From Chitinophaga sp. CF418 (GTDB lineage: Bacteria; Bacteroidota; Bacteroidia; Chitinophagales; Chitinophagaceae): a stretch of 64,000 nucleotides of DNA. The notes under the pieces are model-generated. The model saw nothing but the letters and a program-made list of their open reading frames with translations, did not search any database and was not told the DNA's origin. The translations under genes and the position numbers were made by a program. Position 1 is the stretch's first letter. Each line of letters begins with the position of its first letter. Below, in pieces: positions 35,734 through 45,000 of the stretch. The stretch lies in the NCBI RefSeq assembly GCF_900142925.1, contig NZ_FRCN01000002.1:372001-436000 (forward strand). Reading direction: 5' to 3'.

Positions 35734-35985
35734 ATGATACTGAAATACGCATTTTTAGCATTTGTGTTCTGGTTGCTGTACAAATTTGTATTTGACTTCA
35801 TTGTGCCGGTATATCAGTCAACCAAACATGTACGCCGACAGATGGGAGATATCCAGGAGCATCTCCGCCGTCAATACCAGCAACAGGAACAAGCCCAGAA
35901 ACAGGCTGCTCAGGCGCAACCGCACCGCACCGCTCCTAAAAAGGCGGACAAGGGAGATTACCTGGAGTTTGAGGAAATCAAATAG
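35734..35985 (+). CDS. DUF4834 family protein
   Basis: An 83-residue Bacteroidota protein with one N-terminal transmembrane helix (residues 3-25). A Gln/Ala-rich cytoplasmic coiled segment follows (about 36-65), and the conserved acidic ending DYLEFEEIK. Function unknown. It is convergent with the HAD phosphatase gene, whose stop is 9 bp away. No terminator hairpin is evident between them. Confidence 0.82.
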   Translation: MILKYAFLAFVFWLLYKFVFDFIVPVYQSTKHVRRQMGDIQEHLRRQYQQQEQAQKQAAQAQPHRTAPKKADKGDYLEFEEIK

Positions 35986-35994
35986 GCTTCACTG

Positions 35995-36609
35995 TTATCT
36001 GAAGATATCTGCCATCGTTTTAGGCGGCAGGAGATGGATTGTTTGTATGCCAACAGCTTTGGCCCCCTCAATGTTTGGAAGCGTATCATCTATAAATAAT
36101 GTCTCGGCAGGATCCAGGCCATTCTCATCCAGCACAAACTGATATGCCTCCTTCTCAGGCTTGCGTAACCCGATCAGATGAGAATAATAAGCTTTATCAA
36201 AAAAAGATGCCAGCGAAGGAAGTCCCCTGCTGTCCTGTAATATTTTATTAAAGGCCTCCAGGTGGATAGCATTGGTATTACTTAACAGGTATAACCCGTA
36301 ATGTTGTCTTAACTGTTGTAATATCTGCAGCCTGCGTAAAGGAAAGTCCAGCAGCATTGCATTCCATGCATCAATGATCTGCTGATGGGTAGTACCCGGC
36401 GTCGTATGTTGCTGCATCTCATTCAGAAATATTTCTGGTTCGATCTTGCCGGTCTCCAGGTCGTCAAACAGGGAGGTCAGCGTAAACTGGTTGTACAAAC
36501 TGGTGAACTCTTTTACCCCAAGGTCCTCAAATGCCTTGTAAGTCAGTTGGTAATTGAGATTGATAATAACTCCGCCCAGATCGAAGATGATGTGTTTAAT
36601 ACCTTTCAT
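35995..36609 (-). CDS. HAD-family phosphatase (subfamily IA)
   Basis: A 204-residue HAD hydrolase: motif I HIIFDLGGVIINL (the GGV form common in sugar-phosphatase-like members), motif II LLSNTNAIH, motif III Lys in GLRKPEKEAY and motif IV FIDDTLPNIEGA. A helical cap lies between residues 15 and 85. The substrate is probably a phosphorylated metabolite, but it cannot be specified. The frame is open a further 44 codons upstream but without similarity; ATG 36609 follows a TAnnTTTG box. Confidence 0.88.
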   Translation of the reverse strand: MKGIKHIIFDLGGVIINLNYQLTYKAFEDLGVKEFTSLYNQFTLTSLFDDLETGKIEPEIFLNEMQQHTTPGTTHQQIIDAWNAMLLDFPLRRLQILQQLRQHYGLYLLSNTNAIHLEAFNKILQDSRGLPSLASFFDKAYYSHLIGLRKPEKEAYQFVLDENGLDPAETLFIDDTLPNIEGAKAVGIQTIHLLPPKTMADIFR

Positions 36610-36635
36610 GGTGTGAACTACTGAATAAGAAAGTG

Positions 36636-36643
36636 CAAAGTTA
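36636..36643 (-). promoter_or_regulatory. -7 box of the HAD phosphatase gene
   Basis: The minus strand reads TAACTTTG (TAnnTTTG), 26 bp before the ATG at 36609. Confidence 0.45.
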
Positions 36644-36763
36644 TATGGCGGAAATAAAAAATTCAGGAATGATTGGATAATTGAATAAAAAATAATTAAT
36701 TTTGCCCTCCCTGAAAAAGGGAACCCACGAGAAAGTTTCAAAATATTCGTTCTGCAAAGAACA

Positions 36764-36837
36764 GGTCCTATAGCTCAGTTGGTTAGAGCACCTGACTCAT
36801 AATCAGGGGGTCCCAGGATCATGCCCTGGTGGGACCA
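36764..36837 (+). tRNA. tRNA with CAT anticodon, probably tRNA-Ile2 (or elongator Met)
   Basis: The cloverleaf folds over 74 nt: acceptor GGTCCTA with TGGGACC (one G-T pair), D-stem GCTC/GAGC, anticodon stem CCTGA/TCAGG with loop CTCATAA, T-stem CCAGG/CCTGG. The discriminator is A, and CCA is not encoded (next bases CGA). C4 and C5 in the acceptor are determinants of lysidine synthase in known tRNA-Ile2, which favours Ile2 over Met (inference). The T-loop ATCATGC is unusual: T54 and A58 are exchanged for A and T. A terminator follows 8 bp later. Confidence 0.88.
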
Positions 36838-36845
36838 CGAAACAG

Positions 36846-36879
36846 AAAGGATTTCAGTGATAAACTGAAGTCCTTTTTT
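36846..36879 (+). terminator. Terminator after the tRNA gene
   Basis: AAAGGATTTCAGT (36846-36858) pairs with ACTGAAGTCCTTT (36864-36876), one wobble pair, 5-nt loop, then a T-run. It shows that the tRNA is a single-gene unit. Confidence 0.85.
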
Positions 36880-37346
36880 CATTTGCGCAGGATTTGCACA
36901 GAAAAAAGGGGATGGCGGGTCTATCCCATCCTCACAAAGAAATATAATATCGATCCCCAATAATGTTAAATTCAGAGAGATACGAAATCTGAATGTAGAT
37001 TTAGCCAGTGTAAACCCAAACCAGAACAGCAAGGCCCCAGGCCATGTACCAGAAGCCTTTCCCTACGGTCCGTATTCGCTTGATTTATACTTAAGATTCG
37101 GTGGAAACTATAGCCTATAGGCTCTTTACTATAGCTTTATAGGCACTGTTCTATAGCCAACGCTATACAAAAGCTATTGTAATGCAGGACTAGAGAGCCT
37201 CCAGATAGAGGACTCCAGTACAATCGGAGCGAATACCGACTAAAGTGTAAGACCGGGAAGAGCCCTCTCCTGCCTCCCCCGGGAAATCTGGATAGCTCAT
37301 CGGAAAGTGCCGGGAGGGAGATGGAATCCTCAAACCGCTGTAAAAC
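36880..37346. other. Gene-free spacer with clustered CTATAG palindromes
   Basis: No convincing gene on either strand. Between 37108 and 37170 the hexamer CTATAG occurs at 37108, 37115, 37129 and 37151, with near copies between. AGCCTATAGGCT (37112-37123) is a 12-bp perfect palindrome. The rest (37180-37340) is purine/pyrimidine-mixed sequence without a recognised feature. Confidence 0.6.
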
Positions 37347-37383
37347 AAGAAAGTACCCCGGTTTTTAAACGAGGTACTTTCTT
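37347..37383 (-). terminator. Terminator after the qorB-like gene
   Basis: 11-bp stem AAGAAAGTACC (37347-37357) with GGTACTTTCTT (37373-37383), interior partly paired. It lies 38 bp past the stop of the minus-strand gene. Confidence 0.7.
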
Positions 37384-37420
37384 ATTTCACGGTTCTCTGT
37401 GTTCTATTACTTTGAATGGT

Positions 37421-38299
37421 TTACTTGCCTCCGTATACCTGTTGCAGGTATGCTTCCACGCTTCCACCCTTTCTGCCGATCAGCTTTTCCAGATCAGTGG
37501 AGATGTCTGCAAACTCCCCTTCTTTGGTTGCCCCGCTAAATCCTGCGAATAACCCGATATACTCTGCAGGTACACCTGCTTTTGTGAGTTCAGCTGCAAA
37601 CACTTCCGGAGTTGGCGATACATAGGCAACATTCTTACCGGTAATAGCAGAGATCTTTGCTGCTATATCTGTATAAGATACTGCTTCCGGCCCGGTCAGG
37701 TCATAGCTGCGGTTCTCATGCCCCTGCCCTGTCAGTACTGCCACGCCTGCATCTGCCAGGTCGTTGCGCAGTATGAAAGCGGTTTTACCATCGCCAGCCG
37801 GCTGGAAGATAACCCCGGTTTCGAATATCTTATCTCCAATGAAGAGCGGTATCATCTCGGTATATATGCCATGTTTAAGGATGGTGTATTTCAGCCCGGA
37901 TGCCTTCAACAGGTTTTCTGTCAGCAGGTGGGAGGAAGCAACAAAATAGATGGGAGAGGTAGTGGTTTCATTCTTCCGCTGGAAACTGGTATACACCACA
38001 TGCCCTACTTTCGCTTCTACCGCTGCCTTTACTACATTTTCATGCTGCTGGCCACGTTTGGCAATATCACTGCCGGATACGAAATACAGCTTGTCAACGT
38101 CTTTGAAGGCGCTTACAAGGGATGCTTTATCATCATAAGTGCCTATTGCCACTTCTACACCCAGCTGTTTAAAAGGGGCCGCTTTTGCTTCGTCGCGCAC
38201 TAATACCTTTACGTTGGACGCGGCTACTTTGCTGAGCAATTTGTCTAATACGATACGACCAAGAAGTCCTGTTACTCCGGTCACTAAGATTTTTCCCAT
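37421..38299 (-). CDS. NAD(P)H-binding quinone-oxidoreductase-like protein (QorB/YtfG type)
   Basis: Atypical SDR (NmrA-like) of 292 residues with the Rossmann motif ILVTGVTGLLGRIVLDKLL at the N-terminus. The cofactor-edge Arg is in VLVRDEAKA, and VVYTSFQ takes the place of the SDR active site. GYK-type catalysis is absent, as in NmrA/QorB proteins. E. coli QorB reduces quinones with NADPH, and its gene is divergent from the HxlR regulator ytfH; the same layout is seen here. The natural substrate is inferred only. Confidence 0.88.
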   Translation of the reverse strand: MGKILVTGVTGLLGRIVLDKLLSKVAASNVKVLVRDEAKAAPFKQLGVEVAIGTYDDKASLVSAFKDVDKLYFVSGSDIAKRGQQHENVVKAAVEAKVGHVVYTSFQRKNETTTSPIYFVASSHLLTENLLKASGLKYTILKHGIYTEMIPLFIGDKIFETGVIFQPAGDGKTAFILRNDLADAGVAVLTGQGHENRSYDLTGPEAVSYTDIAAKISAITGKNVAYVSPTPEVFAAELTKAGVPAEYIGLFAGFSGATKEGEFADISTDLEKLIGRKGGSVEAYLQQVYGGK

Positions 38300-38338
38300 T
38301 GTCCTTTAATTTACTGTATTGGTTACTTAATTACCTTT

Positions 38339-38363
38339 ACTTACTTTTAGTAAGTCAAAAGTA
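38339..38363 (-). promoter_or_regulatory. Promoter and palindromic operator between qorB-like and hxlR genes
   Basis: The minus strand has TACTTTTG (38356-38363, TAnnTTTG). Immediately downstream lies the palindrome ACTTAC-ttttA-GTAAGT (38339-38355), overlapping the expected start site. It is placed to let the divergent HxlR protein repress the reductase gene. Confidence 0.55.
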
Positions 38364-38449
38364 AGGTGCCGCGAAATGACTGACAAGAAGGCACCGTTTG
38401 GTTTGATTGTTACCTGAAAGTGACTATTGTTGATTATCAATTTATTAAG

Positions 38450-38827
38450 ATGATAGAAAGTTTAAAAAAATATCGTGATGGCGGGGGAAGTGCCTGTGCT
38501 GTGAGGAATGTATTGGACCGTTTAGGTGACAAATGGTCTATGCTGATCATTATCATCCTGGGGAAAGAAGGCACAATGCGGTTCAATCAACTGCATCATG
38601 GGATCGGGGATATTTCCCAGAAGATGCTGACTGTCACGCTCAAGATCCTGGAGGCCGACGGCTTGGTTATCCGTAAAGTATATGCGGAGATCCCTCCCAA
38701 AGTAGAATATAGCCTCACGGAAAGGGGATATTCCCTGTTGCCTCATTTAGAAGGGCTGACTGAATGGGCCGAGACACATATGAAGGGCATCTATGCCTCC
38801 CGCGAAAAATATGCTGGAGGAGCCTAG
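38450..38827 (+). CDS. HxlR-family transcriptional regulator
   Basis: A 125-residue winged-helix regulator: CAVRNVLDRLGDKWSMLII is the typical HxlR N-terminus with the redox-type cysteine near residue 16. RFNQLHHGIGDISQKMLTVTLKILEADGL is the recognition helix region, and VEYSLTERGYSL the wing. Related YodB/QorR/HypR proteins sense quinones or diamide through that cysteine (family knowledge). It is divergent from a QorB-like gene, so it likely controls a quinone-stress response. ATG 38450 is preferred over GTG 38420 by family length. Confidence 0.9.
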   Translation: MIESLKKYRDGGGSACAVRNVLDRLGDKWSMLIIIILGKEGTMRFNQLHHGIGDISQKMLTVTLKILEADGLVIRKVYAEIPPKVEYSLTERGYSLLPHLEGLTEWAETHMKGIYASREKYAGGA

Positions 38828-38883
38828 CTGGTTGTAGACGTTGAATTAGTGGTATCTTCGCAGATAGTTTTAACTGATTTTTA

Positions 38884-39570
38884 ATGCAGAACAACAGCAG
38901 GTTTATTGCCATTGAAGGACTGGATGGGGCAGGTAAGTCTACCCAGATCGCTTTACTGACGGAGTATTTTAATAAGCAGGGAATAGAAACAAGGTTCGTA
39001 CACTTCCCTATTGTACAGGAAGGCGTATTCGGGGACCTGATCGCTAAATTCCTGCGGGGTGAATTCGGAGACGTAAAAAATGTACATCCACAATTGGTGG
39101 CGCTGTTGTATGCCGAAGACAGAAAGGCATTTGCACACAATATCAATGAATGGCTGGCCAGCGGATATGTGGTACTGGCAGACCGCTATGTGCTGTCCAA
39201 TATTGCTTTCCAGTGTGCCAAACTACAAACGGAAAAAGAGAAAAAAGAGCTGCGCGAATGGATCAACATGTTTGAATATGAGTACAACCGTATTCCCCAG
39301 CCGGATCTTTCTGTTTACCTGGATGTTCCTTTTTCTTTTACAGAGCAGGCCCTGACGCAGCGCCGCTCCGGAGAGGAAAGGAAATATCTGAATGGAAAAG
39401 AGGACATCCATGAGAAGGACTTTTCCCTTCAGCTGGCGGTGAAGCAGGAGTATGAAGTATTAGCAGATACTGACGCTTCCGTCACAAAGATCACCTGTTA
39501 TGATGGTGATGGGAAGATGAAGTCTATCAGTGAGATCCATGCAGCCATTATACATAATATCACAAAATAA
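38884..39570 (+). CDS. tmk: Thymidylate kinase
   Basis: Phosphorylates dTMP to dTDP. The P-loop is FIAIEGLDGAGKSTQIALL, followed by the DR(Y/H) motif in LADRYVLSNIAFQCAK and the substrate-side QPDLSVYLDVPF. LID residues lie in QRRSGEERKYLNG. At 228 residues it is slightly longer than the usual 205-215. It is 8 bp upstream of the methionine aminopeptidase gene, so the two are probably co-transcribed. Confidence 0.93.
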   Translation: MQNNSRFIAIEGLDGAGKSTQIALLTEYFNKQGIETRFVHFPIVQEGVFGDLIAKFLRGEFGDVKNVHPQLVALLYAEDRKAFAHNINEWLASGYVVLADRYVLSNIAFQCAKLQTEKEKKELREWINMFEYEYNRIPQPDLSVYLDVPFSFTEQALTQRRSGEERKYLNGKEDIHEKDFSLQLAVKQEYEVLADTDASVTKITCYDGDGKMKSISEIHAAIIHNITK

Positions 39571-39578
39571 TCAGGACT

Positions 39579-40343
39579 ATGTCTATAACATCGAATGCGG
39601 ACCTTTCGGGAATGCAGGCTGTGAGTGAGGCCGTTGGTATTACATTAAGGAAAATGAGGGAATATGCCTGTCCGGGTATGTCAGCGAAAGAGCTGGATGA
39701 ATATGGCGGCAGACTACTGAATGAAATGGGTGCAAAGTCTGCACCAAAGCTGACCTACGGGTTCCCTGGCTGGACTTGTATCAGCCTGAATAATGAAGTG
39801 GCGCACGGTATTCCTTCCGGGAATAAAATACTGCAAGAGGGAGACCTCGTAAACATAGATGTATCTGCCGAACTGAATGGCTACTGGGGTGATAACGGCG
39901 GATCATTTGTATTGGGAAATGATATTTACAATCATAACCCGCTGGTGAATGCCTCAAAGCTGATATTGCAGAAGGCGATCAGTGAGATCAGGGGTGGTGT
40001 GAAGATCGCGGATGTAGGGCATCTCATAGAATCGACAGCAAAGAAAATGGGCTACAGGGTGATTAAAAACCTGGTGGGCCATGGCGTAGGCAGAAGCCTG
40101 CATGAAGAGCCTAAAGAGATCCCCAACTATTATGACCGCATGAACAAGAACCGTTTCCGGAAGAATAGTGTTGTTGCCATTGAGACATTCATCTCTACAA
40201 AAGCGTCTTACGCTTATGATATGGGAGATGGTTGGACACTGGTGACCAATGACGGTAGTTTTGTAGCACAGCATGAACATACGATCATTGTAACAGATGG
40301 ACAGCCGGTGATCCTGACCGCTTCCAACCAGATCTGGGACTAA
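39579..40343 (+). CDS. map: Type I methionine aminopeptidase
   Basis: Removes the initiator methionine from nascent proteins. Metal ligands are visible in order: Asp in LVNIDVSAELNGYWGDNGGS (two Asp), His in LVGHGVGRSLHEEP, Glu in VVAIETFIS and Glu in QHEHTIIVT. The 254-residue length fits type I. It follows tmk by 8 bp and ends before a very strong bidirectional terminator. Confidence 0.93.
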   Translation: MSITSNADLSGMQAVSEAVGITLRKMREYACPGMSAKELDEYGGRLLNEMGAKSAPKLTYGFPGWTCISLNNEVAHGIPSGNKILQEGDLVNIDVSAELNGYWGDNGGSFVLGNDIYNHNPLVNASKLILQKAISEIRGGVKIADVGHLIESTAKKMGYRVIKNLVGHGVGRSLHEEPKEIPNYYDRMNKNRFRKNSVVAIETFISTKASYAYDMGDGWTLVTNDGSFVAQHEHTIIVTDGQPVILTASNQIWD

Positions 40344-40354
40344 AGAACTTACTC

Positions 40355-40404
40355 AATAAAAAAGAGAGGGCCTCGTTCTGAAACGAGGCCCTCTCTTTTT
40401 TATT
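40355..40404. terminator. Strong bidirectional terminator between map and susD
   Basis: Perfect 23-bp stem (40355-40377 with 40382-40404), loop CTGA, GC-rich core with A/T-rich arms that give a T-run on both strands. Confidence 0.9.
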
Positions 40405-40418
40405 GGAAGGAATTGATC

Positions 40419-41987
40419 TTATGAACCGTAGCCTGTATTCTGAGGTCTCAGATTCGGGTTGTTACGCATTTCCTGTATTGGTAATGGGAACAACAGGTGT
40501 TTTTCTGCCAGTGCCGCACCGGAGTTTTTGTTGATGTGTCCTACGAAGTTATCGAAGCCATTATTGTCTTCATTGTATACTTTTCTCAGGCGCACCATAT
40601 CAAACCAGGTGATACCTTCATAACAGAACTCATGCCAGCGCTCACGCCATACAGCTTCTTCAAAGGTGCCCTGAGCTAGCCCTGATAAAGGATCCAGGCC
40701 TGCCCTGCCACGTACGCGGTTCAATGCGGTGTAAGCATCGGCATTAGGACTACCATCTGCCCTGTTCTGCGCTTCCGCATAGATGAGCAGAGTTTCAGCA
40801 AAACGGATCTGAGGCATATTCAGGTTACTTCTACCGGTACCCGGAGCGCCTGGTTTACCATGACCCGCCACATCGAAGTGTTTGTAGATGTAAGGTCTGT
40901 CTAATTGGAATGTATCGCCTTTACCATCTACGAAATAGTAAGTAAAGAAGAATTGCTGCTGATTTGTACGTATGTCCTTAGGCTCAAACTTCTTGTATGA
41001 ATCATAGAAAGAAGAGTTAGGAATAGAGCTACCTACACCACTACCAAAAGCAGAGATGTTTTTTAACAGGGAGTTGTTTGGCAGCATCAGTGACTGCATC
41101 GGGTTACCCTCGATATCAGCTAGGTATTGCACTTCAAACAGATGTTCTACCTTGTTGTTATTAGTTACATCATGCAGCTGGCTGTAAAAGTCGAACAGAT
41201 TGATCTGACTTGTATTGGCTTTTGCATAGTCAATTACCTCCTTTGCCTTGTCTGCCGCCAGTCTGTAATATTCTGTACCTTTTTCCAGTGGATAGCCGGC
41301 CATAGTCAGATATACTTTTGCCAGTTCAGTTTTAATGGCAGCGAGACCTACCCTGCCGGAAGCGTCCATCCATGGCAGACCAGCCGCTTCAGCCATTTTC
41401 AGGTCTGCAACGATCTGAGCATATACGCTATCTGTACTTGTACGTGTAGGGTAGAAATCCGGAGAAGTAGGTGTTTGTGGTTTTGTTATCAAAGGAACAT
41501 TACCCCAAAGTCTTACGACATAGAAGTAAGACCATGCACGCATGAATGCGGCTTCACCCATTGTCCTTTTTCTCGCCGCTTCATCCATATTGGGAATACC
41601 GGGAATCTTATCAAGCGCCATGTTGGCCTGTGCAATTACTCTATAGGCGCCAGTCCAGAATTGTCTGACATGTAGGTTATCTCCATCATATACAAGGCCA
41701 AGCAGGTTGTTCAGGTCGGAGTTCTGAGCAGTAGCTGTATTGGCAGTACCGGTAGGCGCATCCAGCATCTGGAAGTTGGCGGAAAAGATACCGGCGCCGC
41801 TACCAATGAAACGGGCGCGTGCATAAGCAGCGTATACCGCTGCGTCAGCATGTTCCGGTAATGTATAATAGCTGTCGGGCGACAGGTTGGATGGATCGCT
41901 TTCATCCAGGAATTTGTTGCAACCGGTAGCAAATAAGCTGCCACCGATCAATATGCTAAGTGCGGCTTTTTTAATATAGTTCTTCAT
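40419..41987 (-). CDS. SusD/RagB family nutrient-binding outer-membrane lipoprotein
   Basis: Surface lipoprotein that works with SusC as lid and substrate binder. The signal peptide ends with the lipobox FATGC (Cys23), followed by NKFLDESDPSNLSPDSYYTL, typical of SusD. A SusD-like helical core (FMRAWSYFYVVRLWGNVPLIT) and the C-terminal RMGLDPLSG-like RVRGRAGLDPLSG and ERWHEFCYEGITWFDMVRLRK are clear. An in-frame ATG at 41993 would add two residues. It lies 23 bp downstream of susC. Confidence 0.94.
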   Translation of the reverse strand: MKNYIKKAALSILIGGSLFATGCNKFLDESDPSNLSPDSYYTLPEHADAAVYAAYARARFIGSGAGIFSANFQMLDAPTGTANTATAQNSDLNNLLGLVYDGDNLHVRQFWTGAYRVIAQANMALDKIPGIPNMDEAARKRTMGEAAFMRAWSYFYVVRLWGNVPLITKPQTPTSPDFYPTRTSTDSVYAQIVADLKMAEAAGLPWMDASGRVGLAAIKTELAKVYLTMAGYPLEKGTEYYRLAADKAKEVIDYAKANTSQINLFDFYSQLHDVTNNNKVEHLFEVQYLADIEGNPMQSLMLPNNSLLKNISAFGSGVGSSIPNSSFYDSYKKFEPKDIRTNQQQFFFTYYFVDGKGDTFQLDRPYIYKHFDVAGHGKPGAPGTGRSNLNMPQIRFAETLLIYAEAQNRADGSPNADAYTALNRVRGRAGLDPLSGLAQGTFEEAVWRERWHEFCYEGITWFDMVRLRKVYNEDNNGFDNFVGHINKNSGAALAEKHLLFPLPIQEMRNNPNLRPQNTGYGS

Positions 41988-42016
41988 GAGCATCTCTTTT
42001 TCTGATAAATGTTAGA

Positions 42017-45000
42017 TTAGAAAGCAACGTTCGCACCAAGTTGGAACGTAGTTGGTTTCGGATAATCAAAGAATGTTTGTCCCTGTGCAAATGGCTGTGA
42101 ATAAGTGCTTACCTCAGGATCGTTTCCACTGAACTTGGTGGCAAGGAAGAAGTTCTGTACGGAAGCATATACTCTCAGTTTGCTGAGATGCAGACGTTTC
42201 AGTTTTTCTGCAGAGAAGTTGTAACCCAAAGCCAGGTTCTTACCACGGAGGAATGAACCATCTTCTACCCAGCGGGTGTCCACGTTGGTAACATAACCTG
42301 CGCTCGGATTACGCGGAGCTGCGATATCAGTATTCTGATGTTCTGGTGTCCAGTAATTCAGTACAGACTTGAAGCTGTTAGCCAGACCGGTACGGTCTTC
42401 ACCGGAGTGGTGTGTCATATTCAGTACATCATTACCATATACAAACTGGAGTTCAACAGTCAGGTCCAGGTTCTTGTATTTGAAAGTGTTGAAGAAACCT
42501 CCCCATCCGTCAGGGTTACCATTGCCGATGATCATACGGTCAGCATCGTTAATAGCATGGTCGCCATTTACATCGCGGTATTTGATATCGCCAGGCAAGA
42601 TTGGTTTACCCCCACGGTAGTCTTTAAACAGCGCAGCTTCAGCCGCATCTTTGGTAGCCCAGGTACCCTCGCGAACCAGTCCCCAGAAGGATCCCACCGG
42701 CTCGCCTACACGGATGATGTTTGTCTGGTTGGTGAAGTTAGGACCACCTACGCCGAATATATCGGCCGGACTAGCCAACGCCAGTACTTTATTCTTGTTG
42801 AAGGAGATGTTAAAGGTAGTAGACCATGAGAAATTTTTGGTCTCAATATTTACAGTGTTCAGGCCGAGTTCCAGACCCTTATTTTCCATCGCACCAACGT
42901 TTCTGCTGATAATAGTGTAACCACTGGTGGTAGGTACAGGCGCATCCAGCAGCATGTCTGTTGTTTTCCTGTAGTAGAGATCAGCTTCCAGGGAGATCCT
43001 GTTCTTTAACAGACCCAGTTCGACACCAAAGTCATACTGTGCTGTTTTTTCCCATTTCAGGTCTTTGTTAGGTAGTCTGTTGGTACCTACACCCTGTACT
43101 TTCTGACCGTTCAGCGGGAAGGCGTATTCATTGCTTGCAGTCAATGAGTACAGAGAGCTGTAAGGAGCTATTTCGGAGTTACCTGTCAGACCATAGCTCG
43201 TACGCAGTTTCAGTGTAGAAATGGTTGGATTGTCTTTCAGGAAAGGCTCTTCAGATGCACGCCATGCCAACGCTGCGGAAGGGAAGAATGCATATTTGTT
43301 GTTAGGACCGAACTTGGAAGAACCATCCACACGGCCAGTGAAAGTAACCAGGTACTTATCTTTAAAGCCATAGTTCACACGGCCAAAGTAAGAGTTGAAC
43401 GCAAAACCGAGGTTACGGGAACCAGCGCCTGAAGAAGGGATCAGCCCTGCGGAACCGATGCTGTTAGTTTCCAGGTAGTCGGTAGAGAAGTTCTCACCAC
43501 GCACATTGAAACCGAAAAGGTTATCTTCCTGCCAACCTATACCCGCCAATGCATTGATGGAGTGTACCTTATTGAAACGTTTGTTGTATGTCAGGTAGTT
43601 TTCAAATGACCAGTATGTTTCCCTGTCGTTAGCTACGATCGCAATACCTTTCTGGGTAGCGGAGATGTCTATCAGGGAGCGGCCATTCCATTCGTTCCTG
43701 CCGCGGGTCACTACGTTAGCACCCACAACGCTGCGGAATTCCAGGCCTTTCGCCAGGGTGATGGTTGCATATGCGTTGCCCAGTACGTTCTGCGTCTGGA
43801 GGATATACTTACGGTCTGTCAGGATATGTACAGGGTTAGAACCACCTTCCGCACCAGGATACAGCTTGTTATTGCTGAAAGTACCGTTCGGCATTTTCAC
43901 CGGCAGGAAAGGCAGGGCTTCCGTGATCATACGTACAGAGTTCAGACCACCGGTACCGATATCTACCAGGTTCTCACTCTGGTTGGTGTATCCTAATGAT
44001 CCACCAACTTTCAGCCATGTTTTCATCTGACTGTCGAATGTGAAACGTGCTGAATATCTTTTCAGGTAGGAGTTCAGCAGCAGACCTTCATCGTCCCTGT
44101 AACCCAGGAACAAACCGAACTGGCTGTTTTCATCACCACCTGTAAAACCTAACTGGTGGCTGTGAGATACTTTATGCTGTACTGATTCTTTAAACCAGTC
44201 TGTATCATATTTTGGATTGCCATTGGCGTCAAACAGATCAGGATTGGTTCTCTTTAACTTTGGATCTTTAGATACATAAGTACCCTTGGCCCATTCTACA
44301 GGATCATAGATCTCTGCATTTTTCCATGCCAGGTCTTCTACCTGCATATATTCTTTCGCGTTGAGCATTTCAACACGTTTAGGACCGATGGTGTTATAAG
44401 CCAGGCCTACGTCATAAGTAACGCGGCTACCGCTGGCGTTACCTCTTTTAGTAGTAACGAGGATAACACCATTCGCACCTCTTGCACCATAGATCGCAGT
44501 AGAAGACGCGTCTTTCAGTACCTCTACGGATGCTATTTCATTCGGGTTTAAGAAGTCGATTGCATTACTGTTCTGTGTTTGTGCACCTACCGGAATTACC
44601 ACTCCATCAATTACATAGAGTGGGTTGTTGGTAGTGTTGATAGAACTGAAACCACGGATACGTACATTGGTTTGACCGCCCGGACGACCGGAGTTGGTAT
44701 TCACCTGTACCCCTGGGATCCTGCCTGCCAGCGCCTGGTTTACAGATGCAGCGGGCCTTTCTTCCAGTTGTGCAGTTTTAACAGATGCTACAGCACCAGT
44801 CAGGTCAGAACGTCTTGTAGCACCATAACCTACTACTACTACGTCCTGTAAAGATTTTACGTCAGAAGACATGCTGACGTTAATGGTAGCAGCGCCATTA
44901 ACCACTTTTTCCTGACTCAGATAACCAATAAAAGAGAACACAAGGGTACTACCGGAAGCCGCATCAATGCTATACGTACCATCTGGTTTGGTTTGTGTTC

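Noticed and set aside
37307..37552. 81-residue plus-strand open frame
   Set aside because: It overlaps the terminator and the 3' end of the qorB-like gene on the other strand and shows no domain.
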